Source of the DNA: Fischerella sp. JS2
GTDB lineage: Bacteria; Cyanobacteriota; Cyanobacteriia; Cyanobacteriales; Nostocaceae
Direction of reading: 5' to 3'
Assembly (NCBI RefSeq): GCF_032393985.1
Contig: NZ_CP135918.1
Location: 2,232,001 to 2,296,000, forward strand
DNA length: 64,000 bases
Position numbers and translations under genes: made by a program
Part shown: positions 46,695 through 56,841 of the stretch, piece after piece
Layout: each line of letters starts with the position of its first letter
How positions within the stretch are numbered: position 1 is the first letter of the stretch
Notes under the pieces: model-generated
The model's database searches: none
What the model saw: the letters and a program-made list of their open reading frames with translations, nothing else
What the model was told of the DNA's origin: nothing

Positions 46695-49600
46695 ATGAGA
46701 GATTTGTATCAACAAATAGCAGATCTATCTCCAGATCAGCGGGCATTATTTGAAAAGCGACTGAAGCAAAAAGGCTTGAGTTCTGTAAAAATCTCCAGAA
46801 TTTCTCAAAGAAAAGATTCTGATTCTTTGCCTTTATCTTTTGCTCAGCAAAGGCTATGGTTTATCCAGCAATTGGATCCTGACAACAGTGCTTATAACGT
46901 TTTTAGTGCCTTACGTATTCAGGGTCAACTAAACGTAGCAGTGCTAGAACAAACCTTCACTGAAATTGTCAGACGTCATGAAACCTTACGCACAACTTTT
47001 ACTACCAATGCTTCTGGGGAACCGATCCAGGTTATTACTCCGCCTCAGCCCTTAACTTTGCCGATCATGGATCTGACAGAAGTCTCTAAGCCGGAGGAGG
47101 AGGTGCAGCAGCTAGTAGTCAAGGAGGCACAGCAACCCTTTGACTTAACGAAATCATTGCTGCGGTTGACCCTTCTGAGATTAGGCGCAGCAGAACATAT
47201 ATTGCTGTTGACAGTACATCACATCATCTGCGATCGCTGGTCAATGGGAATATTCGTCCGGGAAATGAAAGCACTTTATGAGGCTTTTGTCAATGGCAAG
47301 CCTTCACCCCTTCCCGAACTGCCAATTCAGTACGCAGACTGGGCAATTTGGCAACGCCAGTGGTTACAGGGACAGGTGTTAGAACAGCAGCTAACTTATT
47401 GGCAAAAGCAGCTTCAAGGTAACTTGCCAGTGTTAAAATTGCCAAGCGATCAACCCCGGCCAGTTGTTCCGACTTATCAAGGTTGGCAACAGTCGTTAGT
47501 ATTATCTAAACCTCTATCGGATGCTCTGAAGGATTTGAGTAAAAAGGAAGGGGTAACGCTGTTTACGTTACTATTAACAGCTTTCAACATTTTGCTTTGC
47601 AAGTACACTCATCAGGATGACATCATCGTTGGTACTGATATTGCTAATCGCAATCGGGTTGAAACCGAAGGATTAATTGGGTTTTTGATCAACACTTTAG
47701 TATTGCGTACTAGCTTGTCCGGCAACCCCAGCTTTCGTGAATTACTCCATCGGGTACGTGAAGTGATGCAGGGAGCATATGCCCACCAAGATTTACCCTT
47801 TGAAAAGCTGGTGGAACAGTTGAATCCGGAGCGAACTCTCAGCCAGATGACGCCACTGTTTCAAGTCAAGTTTGATTTACAGCTGGCACAGGTGGAACCA
47901 CCAGAACTTTCGGGTCTGACTGTCAGTCCTTTAGCATTTGATAACGGGACTGCAAAATTTGAACTGCGTTTTAACCTCTCGGATACAGAACAAGGGATAA
48001 TAGGACTAGTAGAATACAGCACTGACTTATTCAATGACAGTACCATCACTAGGATGGTACAGCACTTTCAAACTTTACTCTCTGGCATAGTTGCCAATCC
48101 AGAACAGCGACTAGAGGCGTTACCACTATTAAGCGAAGCTGAACAACAGCAGCTATTAGTCGAGTGGAATGATACTGAGGCTGAGTATCCAAACCAGTGT
48201 ATCCATCAGTTATTTGCAGCCCAGGTGGAACGTACACCTGACGCTGTAGCAGTAGTTTTTCAAGACGAACAATTAACCTATACTCAATTAAATCAAAGAG
48301 CCAATCAACTAGCGCACTATTTGCAAAAGCTGGGAGTCAAACCAGAGGTACTGGTAGGAATTTGCTTGCCGCGTTCCGTAGAAATGTTGGTTGGATTATT
48401 GGCAATTCTAAAAGCGGGTGGGGCTTATGTGCCAATAGACCCAGCTTATCCGCAACAGCGCTTAGCTTTGATGTTAGAAGATGCCCAAGTATCAGTACTG
48501 CTGACTTCTGTTGAGTTAGCAGGGCAATTGCCAGAACATCAAGCCAAGGTAGTATGCCTAGATGCCGACTGGGAGAAAATTAGCAAACAGAGTATTGATA
48601 ATCCTATAAATAAAGCCAGCACTGAAAACTTAGCCTATGTAATTTATACTTCCGGTTCTACAGGTCGACCAAAAGGAGTACAAATTCCCCACGGCGCTGT
48701 GGTTAATTTCTTAAGTACAATGCGCCAAACTCCGGGATTGACTCAAGACGATATTCTCTTATCTGTCACTACCCTATCTTTTGACATTGCGGCACTGGAA
48801 CTATATCTACCACTGATTGTCGGCGCTCGTTTGATTGTAGTTAGCCGTGAAGTTGCTAGCGATGGCGTTCAATTGTCAAAACAACTAGATTTGCACCAAG
48901 CAAATGTCATGCAAGCCACACCAGCCACTTGGCGGTTACTGCTGGGTGCTGGGTGGCAAGGTAGTAAGCAATTGAAGATTCTCTGCGGAGGGGAAGCGCT
49001 TGATCGCTCTCTTGCCAGTCAGTTACTTGAACGTAGCAAGCAAGTGTGGAACTTATACGGCCCCACAGAAACCACTATTTGGTCGGCTGTGCAAATTGTA
49101 GAAAACAAGACAGAACAAACAGATAGCATTGTCTCTACTGGTCGCCCGATTGCCAACACGCAATTTTATGTCCTCGACCAACACCAACGTCTTGTTCCCA
49201 TAGGTGTTCCAGGTGAATTATATATCGGCGGTGCTGGGGTAGCTCGTGGTTATCTCAACCGACCAGAACTCACAGCCGAGAAATTTATTCCCAACCCCTT
49301 CCACAAAGAGGCAGGAGGACGTCTTTACAAGACAGGCGACTTAGTTCGGTTGCGATCGGACTCCAGCATGGAGTTTTTAGGGCGGATTGATAATCAAGTC
49401 AAACTTCGTGGTTTTCGCATTGAACTGGGAGAAATTGAAGCGTTCTTAAACCAATATCCAGGGGTTGAAACCAGTATAGTTTTGAGCCGGGAGGATCAAC
49501 CCGATTCTCAACGTTTAGTTGCCTATGTAGTCCTACAGCCAAACCAGACACAGACAATTCCTGAACTGCGCCATTTTTTGAAGTCGAAGTTGCCGAACTA

Positions 49601-50054
49601 TATGGTTCCAACAGCTTTTGTGACGCTAGAGGCACTGCCGTTGACACCTAACGGTAAGGTAGATAGGAGGGCGCTACCAGCACCTGACCAAACACGACCG
49701 GAGTTGGAAACGACTTATCAACCACCCCAAAATGATCTAGAGCAAACTATTGCTAATATTTGGCAAGAAGTACTGCATGTGAATGAAGTGGGTATTTATG
49801 ACAATTTCTTTGAATTGGGTGGTCAATCATTACTCTTAGTTCAGGTTCATAGTAAGTTGCAAAAAATATTGCCGCGAGATTTATCTTTGGTGGAAATGTT
49901 TCAATATCCAACGATTAGCTCTTTAGCTAAATATTTGAATCAGGAGCAAAATGAAGCAGCGGCTTTGATAAAAGATTCTTACCGTAATGAAGTTAGAACA
50001 GCTTCAATTAAGCGTCGTAGAGAAGTCAGACAAAATTATAGAAAAACAACATGA
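46695..50054 (+). CDS. NRPS C-A(Gly)-PCP
   Basis: A 1,119-residue single module. An N-terminal docking-like segment (DLYQQIADLSPDQRALFEKR) resembles that of the 29015 gene. The C domain carries HHIICDRWS (about 178) where HHxxxDGWS is expected: the glycine is arginine. The A domain (about 505-1010, YTSGSTGRPKG near 650) has pocket D-I-L-Q-L-G-L-I-W, an exact match to the known glycine code. The PCP is ELGGQSLLLV (about 1050). The tail is rich in R and K. The upstream partner is PKS 2, so the C domain must accept a polyketide-type donor. There is no epimerase, as fits glycine. Confidence 0.9.
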   Translation: MRDLYQQIADLSPDQRALFEKRLKQKGLSSVKISRISQRKDSDSLPLSFAQQRLWFIQQLDPDNSAYNVFSALRIQGQLNVAVLEQTFTEIVRRHETLRTTFTTNASGEPIQVITPPQPLTLPIMDLTEVSKPEEEVQQLVVKEAQQPFDLTKSLLRLTLLRLGAAEHILLLTVHHIICDRWSMGIFVREMKALYEAFVNGKPSPLPELPIQYADWAIWQRQWLQGQVLEQQLTYWQKQLQGNLPVLKLPSDQPRPVVPTYQGWQQSLVLSKPLSDALKDLSKKEGVTLFTLLLTAFNILLCKYTHQDDIIVGTDIANRNRVETEGLIGFLINTLVLRTSLSGNPSFRELLHRVREVMQGAYAHQDLPFEKLVEQLNPERTLSQMTPLFQVKFDLQLAQVEPPELSGLTVSPLAFDNGTAKFELRFNLSDTEQGIIGLVEYSTDLFNDSTITRMVQHFQTLLSGIVANPEQRLEALPLLSEAEQQQLLVEWNDTEAEYPNQCIHQLFAAQVERTPDAVAVVFQDEQLTYTQLNQRANQLAHYLQKLGVKPEVLVGICLPRSVEMLVGLLAILKAGGAYVPIDPAYPQQRLALMLEDAQVSVLLTSVELAGQLPEHQAKVVCLDADWEKISKQSIDNPINKASTENLAYVIYTSGSTGRPKGVQIPHGAVVNFLSTMRQTPGLTQDDILLSVTTLSFDIAALELYLPLIVGARLIVVSREVASDGVQLSKQLDLHQANVMQATPATWRLLLGAGWQGSKQLKILCGGEALDRSLASQLLERSKQVWNLYGPTETTIWSAVQIVENKTEQTDSIVSTGRPIANTQFYVLDQHQRLVPIGVPGELYIGGAGVARGYLNRPELTAEKFIPNPFHKEAGGRLYKTGDLVRLRSDSSMEFLGRIDNQVKLRGFRIELGEIEAFLNQYPGVETSIVLSREDQPDSQRLVAYVVLQPNQTQTIPELRHFLKSKLPNYMVPTAFVTLEALPLTPNGKVDRRALPAPDQTRPELETTYQPPQNDLEQTIANIWQEVLHVNEVGIYDNFFELGGQSLLLVQVHSKLQKILPRDLSLVEMFQYPTISSLAKYLNQEQNEAAALIKDSYRNEVRTASIKRRREVRQNYRKTT
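48120..48489 (+). repeat. Conversion tract, copy B (Gly module C-A junction)
   Basis: Near-identical to 38324-38693. It covers the C-A linker and the A1-A2 motifs up to MLEDAQVS, after which the two adenylation domains diverge and keep different specificity pockets. Confidence 0.75.
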
Positions 50055-50266
50055 GTTCAGTCTCTATTAGGCACACAAATTGAGCATTGATAGACAGGAT
50101 TTACGCAAGAATTGCTAACAAGCTAGTGATTGGGTAAGTCAACTTTGATGGGGAAAAGAATGAACCACGTTAGATGCGAAGCGGCTTCCCGTAGGAGTAG
50201 ACACGAAGAACGCGAAGGATGCGTAAGTCTTAATAGAGTTACTCAACAATTATTCTGGAGTATCAA

Positions 50267-51961
50267 ATGACATTAAGTAAGCGTCAACAAGAAATGACAA
50301 AACAAAATTACGTAGCTGAGACTGAACAAACATTGCAGTATACGATTGCCGAAAAAGTTACGCAGTTATTTACGCCATCCAGTCACTCGGTATCTGTAGA
50401 AAGTGAGATGGATCTGCAAGTTAATACTTTAGTTGATGATTTTTTAGGTGAGATTAATACTAATACTGATGTTGATTTGAATGCGTTAGTGTCTAAGTTT
50501 ACTGATAGTAAGGTACCTGTTGAACCTTATAATTTTGATAGCTATGTTGAATATTTAGCTAATAATGTTGTTGCTCATTCTATACACACATCTTCGCCAC
50601 GATTTATTGGTCATATGACCTCTGCTCTTCCCTATTTTGTGCGACCATTGGCAAAGCTGATGACAGCAATGAACCAAAATGTCGTCAAAATGGAAACCGC
50701 TAAAGTCTTAAGTCCTTACGAACGTCAGGCTTTGGCGATGATGCATCGACTAATTTATAATTTTTCTGATGATTTCTATACTCAGCATATTCAAAATAGC
50801 CAGAGTACATTGGGTATTTTGGTTTCTGGAGGTACAGCAGCAAATATCATCGCGCTGTGGTGTGCCCGTAATGCTTCTTTGGGTCCAAAAGATGGTTTTG
50901 CTGGTGTAGAAAAGGAAGGTTTAGCTGCGGCTTTAGATTACTACGGCTACAAAGGAGCAGTAGTAATAGGTTCTGATTTGATGCATTATTCTTTTGATAA
51001 AGCAGCAGACTTATTAGGCATTGGTACACATGGATTGATTAAAGTCCCCACTAATTGCAATAATGAGGTTGACTTACAAGCGTTGCGCCAAGCTGTTGCA
51101 GACTGTCGCGCTCAGAACTTGCATATTATTGCGATCGTGGGTGTTGCTGGGACTACGGATTCTGGTAATGTTGATCCACTTGTAGCGATCGCGGATATTG
51201 CTCAAGCAGCCAATGTTCATTTTCATGTAGATGCAGCTTGGGGTGGACCACTTATCTTTTCTGAACAACATCGACACAAACTTGCTGGTATTGAACGGTC
51301 TGATTCCGTAACCATTGATGGACACAAACAACTGTATCTGCCAATGGGGATTGGTATGCTTTTTCTGCGCGAACCACAGCTGGCTGCATCAATTGAAAAG
51401 AGTGCTAGTTACACTATGCGTAAGGGTTCCTTCGATTTAGGGAAACGCGCTCTGGAAGGCTCTCGACCTGGTATGGCATTATTTTTACATGCTGGACTAA
51501 ATCTGATTGGGCTGAAGGGATATGAATTTTTGATTGATGAAGGAATCCGCAAGACACAGTATATGGCTGCGCATATCTGTGCCATGCCTGAGTTTGAGTT
51601 ACTGGCAGAACCAGAGATGAATCTCCTTGTTTATCGCTACATTCCGGAGCGATTCAGAGGACTTGCTGCCAAAAACCAATTGACGGAAACAGACAATCAA
51701 CAAATTAATCAATTTAATCAACGCCTTCAGAAAATTCAGCGTCAAGCTGGTCGTACTTTTATTTCACGGACAACGAAAACAATTACCTGCTTTGGAGAAA
51801 AAATTTCTATTACTGCACTGCGTGCAGTGCTTGCCAATCCACTTACTACTCAAGATGATATTGACGCAGTTTTAAATGATCAGATTCAGATTGCTTCAGA
51901 TTTATCAACTTACATCTTGCACCTACCCTATATCCCGCCTCGGAATAAATTCCGAGTCTAA
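50267..51961 (+). CDS. panP: PLP-dependent aspartate 1-decarboxylase, PanP type
   Basis: A 564-residue group II PLP decarboxylase. Diagnostic stretches are VAHSIHTSSPRFIGHMTSAL (about 103-122), LVSGGTAANI, VGVAGTTDSGNVDPL, HVDAAWGGP and TIDGHKQLYLPMG with the PLP lysine at about 354. The HMTSALPYF and GGTxANI pattern is that of PanP, the PLP alternative to the pyruvoyl enzyme PanD; it turns L-aspartate into beta-alanine. Glutamate or diaminobutyrate decarboxylase are alternatives within the family. It lies inside the cluster, on the same strand, next to a module series with a beta-alanine-type adenylation domain, so it probably supplies that unit. The N-terminal 60 residues are poorly conserved. 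Confidence 0.82.
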   Translation: MTLSKRQQEMTKQNYVAETEQTLQYTIAEKVTQLFTPSSHSVSVESEMDLQVNTLVDDFLGEINTNTDVDLNALVSKFTDSKVPVEPYNFDSYVEYLANNVVAHSIHTSSPRFIGHMTSALPYFVRPLAKLMTAMNQNVVKMETAKVLSPYERQALAMMHRLIYNFSDDFYTQHIQNSQSTLGILVSGGTAANIIALWCARNASLGPKDGFAGVEKEGLAAALDYYGYKGAVVIGSDLMHYSFDKAADLLGIGTHGLIKVPTNCNNEVDLQALRQAVADCRAQNLHIIAIVGVAGTTDSGNVDPLVAIADIAQAANVHFHVDAAWGGPLIFSEQHRHKLAGIERSDSVTIDGHKQLYLPMGIGMLFLREPQLAASIEKSASYTMRKGSFDLGKRALEGSRPGMALFLHAGLNLIGLKGYEFLIDEGIRKTQYMAAHICAMPEFELLAEPEMNLLVYRYIPERFRGLAAKNQLTETDNQQINQFNQRLQKIQRQAGRTFISRTTKTITCFGEKISITALRAVLANPLTTQDDIDAVLNDQIQIASDLSTYILHLPYIPPRNKFRV

Positions 51962-51968
51962 TAGCATA

Positions 51969-52053
51969 AGTCCGTTTAAACGGACTCAAAGACTTTCCTA
52001 GTCAGATTTATCTGACTTTCGCTATCAGCCAAGAAATTTATTTCTTGGCGGGA
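51969..52053 (+). repeat. REP-like palindromic repeat cluster
   Basis: Three palindromes in a row: AGTCCGTTTAAACGGACT (51969-51986), AGTCAGATTTATCTGACT (52000-52017) and arms GCCAAGAAAT / ATTTCTTGGC (52028-52049) followed by GGGAC. The last, with its GCTATCAGCC lead, is a diverged copy of the elements at 16161 and 16605. Confidence 0.7.
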
Positions 52054-52154
52054 CGAAAAGTTGGTGCAAGATATGAATCAATATCAAATTCTCTAGAAGC
52101 TGCTGAGAACGTAGCGTAGTTGCTGTGAATCAGAATCGGTGGGGATTTTTTGCT

Positions 52155-54221
52155 ATGAATAATTTCAATGAATTAAACAGCTTCGACGATCGTGATGAAA
52201 TAGTCATCATTGGCATGGTAGGTCGTTTTCCTGGGGCGAACAATATTGATAAATTTTGGCAAAATCTCCGAGATGCTGTAGAATCAACTACTCGTTTCAC
52301 AGATGAGGAACTGGTATCTGCGGGGATAGACTTAGCTGTGCTACGTGATCCCAATTATGTCAAAGCAGGCAGTGTACTGGAAGATATAGACTTATTTGAC
52401 GCTTCATTCTTTGGCTTTACTCCCAGAGAAGCCGAAATCACAGACCCACAACACCGCCTGTTTTTAGAATCTGCTTGGGAAGCTTTAGAAAATGCTGGCT
52501 ACAACTCGGAAACTTACACTGGTCGCATCGGTCTTTATGCTGGTGTTGCTTTCAGTAGTTACTTTTTTACGAACCTCTACCCCAACCGAGACTTAACACA
52601 GTTAGTAGATGATTTCCAAACTTTTATTGGTAATGATAAAGACCACTTACCAACCCAAACTTCTTATAAGTTAAACCTCACTGGGCCCAGCGTTAATGTT
52701 CAAACTACTTGTTCCACATCATTGGTTGCAGTCCACTTAGCGTGCCAGAGTTTGCTGAATGGCGAAAGTGATATCGCCTTAGCCGGCGGTGTTTCGATAC
52801 AAATACCGCAAAAAGCTGGCTATCTCTATCAAGAAGGAGGAATTAATTCTCCTGACGGACACTGTCGAGCTTTTGATGCTAATGCTCAGGGAACTGTTTT
52901 TGGCGATGGTTTGGGCATTGTAGTATTGAAGCGATTAGCAGATGCCCTTGCTGATGGTGACTATATTCATGCAGTCATCAAAGGTTCAGCTATCAATAAC
53001 GACGGTTCCTTAAAGGTTGGTTACACAGCCCCCAGTGTAGATGGTCAAAGAGAAGTAATTTTGGAAGCACTTGCTTTAGCTGGAGTGGAACCCGAGACCA
53101 TCAGCTATATTGAAACTCATGGAACTGGAACTCCTTTAGGAGATCCGATTGAAATTGCAGCTCTTACACAGGCTTTTCGTCGCAGTAGTGACAAAAAAGG
53201 CTTCTGTGCTATTGGTTCGGTTAAAACCAATGTGGGACATTTGAATACAGCTGCCGGTGTAACTGGTTTAATTAAAACTGTTCAAGCCCTTAAAAATAAA
53301 CAAATACCCCCTAGCTTACACTTTCAACAGCCCAACCCCCAGATAGATTTTGCCAACAGTCCCTTTTACGTCAATACTAAACTTACCGAATGGAAAACAA
53401 ACGGTATACCTCGCCGCGCTGGCGTCAGTTCTTTTGGAGTAGGGGGAACTAATGCCCACGTTGTCCTGGAAGAAGCGCCAGTTGTAGAGACGCGAGATCT
53501 CGCGTCTCTACAATCTCGCCCTTGGCAATTGCTGGTGCTTTCAGCTAAAACCGAAACCGCTTTGCAAACTGCTACAGCTACTTTGGCTTCTCATCTCCAG
53601 CACCACCCTCAGTTGAATTTAGCTGATGTGGCTTACACGCTGCAAGTGGGTCGGCGAAGTTTCGATTATCGCCGCATAGTAGTTTGCCACTCCCTTGAAG
53701 ACGCACTCAAAGTCCTAACAGACCAAGATCCGCAACGTGTTTTCACTCACCAGCATAAACCCGGTCAATGTCCAGTCGTGTTCATGTTCTCAGGTCAAGG
53801 AAGCCAATATGTAAATATGGGGCGCCAACTTTACGAAGTAGAACCAACATTTCGCCAGCATGTAGATGATTGCAGTCAGATACTCAAACCCCACCTGGGA
53901 GTAGATATCCGCAATATACTTTATCCAACTGCTCAACAAAGCGAACAAGCATCACAACAACTACAACAAACAGCAATCACACAGAGTGCATTATTTGTCA
54001 TAGAATACGCCCTCGCCCAGTTGTGGATGTCTTGGGGTGTGCTACCTACGGCAATGATTGGTCACAGTATCGGGGAGTATGTAGCAGCAACAATTGCTGG
54101 GGTGTTCTCAACAGAAGATGCCTTGGCAGTAGTCGCAGCAAGGGGTAAACTCATGCAGCAACTACCAACTGGCAGTATGCTAGCAATTGGGGTTGGGGAA
54201 AACAAGTGCAGCCTCTGTTAG
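52155..54221 (+). CDS. PKS 3, 5' part: KS and first half of AT (frameshifted)
   Basis: The open part encodes 688 residues: KS with cysteine about 186 (TTCSTS), ETHGTG and NVGHL; a KS-AT linker with a 28-base palindrome; and the AT up to [21 protein letters not shown] one-base loss in an A-run (54199-54202; four A where the twin copy in PKS 4 has five) ends the frame just after SMLAIGVGE. The rest of the gene continues, broken, to 56841. The undisturbed protein would be a KS-AT-KR-ACP module of about 1,560 residues. The ATG at 52155 is preferred; a GTG at 52125 is possible. Confidence 0.82.
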   Translation: MNNFNELNSFDDRDEIVIIGMVGRFPGANNIDKFWQNLRDAVESTTRFTDEELVSAGIDLAVLRDPNYVKAGSVLEDIDLFDASFFGFTPREAEITDPQHRLFLESAWEALENAGYNSETYTGRIGLYAGVAFSSYFFTNLYPNRDLTQLVDDFQTFIGNDKDHLPTQTSYKLNLTGPSVNVQTTCSTSLVAVHLACQSLLNGESDIALAGGVSIQIPQKAGYLYQEGGINSPDGHCRAFDANAQGTVFGDGLGIVVLKRLADALADGDYIHAVIKGSAINNDGSLKVGYTAPSVDGQREVILEALALAGVEPETISYIETHGTGTPLGDPIEIAALTQAFRRSSDKKGFCAIGSVKTNVGHLNTAAGVTGLIKTVQALKNKQIPPSLHFQQPNPQIDFANSPFYVNTKLTEWKTNGIPRRAGVSSFGVGGTNAHVVLEEAPVVETRDLASLQSRPWQLLVLSAKTETALQTATATLASHLQHHPQLNLADVAYTLQVGRRSFDYRRIVVCHSLEDALKVLTDQDPQRVFTHQHKPGQCPVVFMFSGQGSQYVNMGRQLYEVEPTFRQHVDDCSQILKPHLGVDIRNILYPTAQQSEQASQQLQQTAITQSALFVIEYALAQLWMSWGVLPTAMIGHSIGEYVAATIAGVFSTEDALAVVAARGKLMQQLPTGSMLAIGVGENKCSLC
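53484..53511. repeat. 28-base perfect palindrome in KS-AT linker of PKS 3
   Basis: Arms GTAGAGACGCGAGA and its exact complement. It is read in frame as VETRDLASLQ at the same position as in PKS 1 and PKS 5. The centre differs from the other copies yet stays self-complementary. Confidence 0.85.
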
Positions 54222-55980
54222 ACGACGGTCTATCATTAGCAGCAATTAACAGTCCCTGCTCTTGTGTAGTTTCAGGAACAACGGATGCTATCAGCGAACT
54301 ACAAAAACAACTAGCTTCTCAAAACATCGAATCTCGGGTTTTGCACACATCTCATGCATTTCATTCTCATTTGATGCAACCAATGTTGGGGAGTTTGTGC
54401 AGTTGCTGAGAAACGTCCAACTTCAGCCTCCCCAGATTCCTTTGATTTCCAACCTCACAGGCACTTGGATTAATCCTCATGAAGCGACAAATCCTGAGTA
54501 TTGGGGTCAGCATCTGCGACAAACAGTGAGATTTTCTTCCGGTGTATCTCACCTATTACAGCAACATGACGGCATTTTCCTAGAAGTAGGACCAGGACGA
54601 ACCCTCAGCACACTCACAACCCAACATCTTAACGGTAATCAAAAACAAAAACATTTGGTTTTAACTTCCCTACATCATCCCCAACAACAACAATCAGATG
54701 TTGCTTGGTTGTTACAGACATTAGGTCGGTTGTGGTTGTTTGGAGTCGAAATCGATTGGTCGGAATTTAATAGCCATCAGCAACGTCATCGCTTACCTTT
54801 ACCCACCTACCCCTTTGAACGCCAAAGATACTGGATTGAACCAGAAAAACAACAACAACAGCATCACTACCATCCTACCCCTGCACTTGGCAAAAATCAG
54901 ACATTTCGCAGTGGTTCTACATACCTTTCTGGAAACCATCTTTACTACCAGTACAAATTGAAGTCCAACAACAAACAACGCCAAAATCTTGTGTTTTGCT
55001 GTTTGTTGATGATTATGGCTTGGGTAACAAACTCAAAAAACAACTCCAACAACAAAATCAAGATGTGATTACTGTCAAAGTTGGACATAACTTGACAAAG
55101 TTAAACGAGTTTGAATATACCCTCAATCCTCAACAACCTGATGATTATGATGCTTTAATTCAAGAACTTTTCAAACAACAAAAGTTACCAAATAAGATTG
55201 TTCATTTGTGGAGTATCACACCTTGTTGTCAACAACAATTAGAATTTGAAAAAGTTGAACAAGCTCTAACAAGGGGATTTTATAGTTTACTATTTCTGGC
55301 GAAAGCTTTCGCAAGACAGACAACAAACGAATGATGATTTTTCTATTACTGTTATTTCTAATCACTTGCAGCCAGTAACACCGACTGAGTTAGTTTCTCC
55401 AGAGAAAGCAACTTTACTTGGGGCAATTAAAGTTATTCCTCAAGAGTATGCAAATATCACCTGTCGCAGTATTGATGTTTTTGTTCCTGAAAATGGAAGT
55501 TGGCAAGAACAAAAACTTGTAGAAAGTTTGCTTGGGGAATTGAGTATTTCTAGTTGTGAGAAAGTGATTGCTTACCGAGGTGGCAATCGCTGGGTTCAAT
55601 GTTTTGAGCCGGTGCGCCTTGAGCAGGCTAAGAGTAATACGCCACGATTGAAACAAGGGGGAGTCTATCTGATTACAGGTGGACTTGGAGGTATTGGACT
55701 TGTTTTGGCTGAGTATTTGGCACAAAATTACAAAGCGAAACTGGTGCTGATTGGACGAAGAGCTTTTCCTAACCAACAGGAGTGGTCTGAATGGTTACTG
55801 AGTCACGACTTCAATGATGTCATTAGCTGCAAGATTCGTAAACTCCAACAACTTCAACAGTTGGGTGCGGAGATTTTGGTTCTCGGTGCTGATGTGACTG
55901 ATTTACAACAAATGCAGCAGGCGATCACTTCTGCACATTCCACTTTTGGTCTACTCAATGGGGTTTTCCATGCTGCTGGA
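53781..55980 (+). repeat. 2.2 kb direct repeat, copy 1 (PKS 3 AT-KR)
   Basis: Near-identical to 58787-60989. By eye only two substitutions and five indels separate the copies. Similarity to PKS 5 begins further upstream, at 53533 (63206 there). Confidence 0.85.
54206..55365 (+). pseudogene. PKS 3, middle part: broken AT end and KR structural region
   Basis: The AT C-terminal half (HTSHAFHSHLM, malonyl type; VGPGRTLSTL) and the KR structural subdomain (VDDYGLGNKLKKQL) are present but spread over three frames. Breaks relative to PKS 4: one G lost at 54387-54390, one A lost at 54892-54896, and GACA duplicated at 55315-55322. Frames covering it are 54206-54409, 54262-55068 and 54996-55334; none starts at a natural initiation site. 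No sequence is missing apart from these indels. Confidence 0.75.
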
Positions 55981-56841
55981 GTTCCAGGAGGCAGCGTAAT
56001 TCAGCGAAAAACCCGGGAAGAAGCGGAAAGTATATTAGCTCCTAAACTAAAGGGTACACTGGTTCTTGATGCTGTCCTCAAAGATACTCAACTAGATTTC
56101 TTTATCTTAACCTCATCAATTAATTCAATTCTCGGGGGATTTGGACAAGTAGATTATTGTGCGGCTAATGCTTTTCTTGACGCTTTTGCTCACTGCAATA
56201 TCACAAAATCTCACACATTCATTACAAGTATCAACTGGGATACTTGGCAAGAAGTTGGGATGGCGGTAGACACAGCATTGTCCAAACAACTCCAAGAATT
56301 GCGTGCAGAAAATCTCAAACAAGGAATATTGCCCCAAGAAGGTATAGATGCTTTGACACGTATTTTAGAAAGTACAATACCTCAAGTTGTGGTATCTCCC
56401 TCTGATTTCCTGAATTTATTTCAGCAGCACAATTCTGATCAAAAAATACTCATCTCGGAAGTTTTAGAGACAATCAATAAATCACACGCAACACATCCAC
56501 GACCCGAATTAAGTAATGATTTTGTTGCACCTAGAAATGACATTGAGCAAAAGCTTGCTGACATTTGGCAAAAAATTCTCGGAATTGAGCGCATAGGAAT
56601 TCATGATAATTTCTTTGAACTGGGTGGTGATTCTCTCATAGGCATTCAAGTTATTTCTCAAGTAAATAAGGCGTTTGATTTAAATGTTCCTATTGCTAAG
56701 CTTTATGAATGCCCAACTGTCAGTTCTATGGCAAAAATTTTGATTCCGGAAGAAGATGAAAAAACGAATTTTGAACAACGATTGCTGCGAGGACAAAGAA
56801 GAAGACAGATGAAAATGCAAAAAATGCTAGACGAGAGTTAG
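55366..56841 (+). CDS. PKS 3, 3' part: KR and ACP
   Basis: The frame after the last break encodes 491 residues: KR with TGGLGGIG (about 104), HAAG, SSINS and DYCAANAFLD, all catalytic residues present; then an ACP with ELGGDSLIGI (about 428). It reads as the end of PKS 3 and has no natural start (TTG at 55366). The KR C-terminal half resembles PKS 1, not PKS 2 or PKS 4. The tail is basic (LLRGQRRRQMKMQKM), like other C-termini of this cluster, and may be a docking element. Confidence 0.82.
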   Translation: MQPVTPTELVSPEKATLLGAIKVIPQEYANITCRSIDVFVPENGSWQEQKLVESLLGELSISSCEKVIAYRGGNRWVQCFEPVRLEQAKSNTPRLKQGGVYLITGGLGGIGLVLAEYLAQNYKAKLVLIGRRAFPNQQEWSEWLLSHDFNDVISCKIRKLQQLQQLGAEILVLGADVTDLQQMQQAITSAHSTFGLLNGVFHAAGVPGGSVIQRKTREEAESILAPKLKGTLVLDAVLKDTQLDFFILTSSINSILGGFGQVDYCAANAFLDAFAHCNITKSHTFITSINWDTWQEVGMAVDTALSKQLQELRAENLKQGILPQEGIDALTRILESTIPQVVVSPSDFLNLFQQHNSDQKILISEVLETINKSHATHPRPELSNDFVAPRNDIEQKLADIWQKILGIERIGIHDNFFELGGDSLIGIQVISQVNKAFDLNVPIAKLYECPTVSSMAKILIPEEDEKTNFEQRLLRGQRRRQMKMQKMLDES

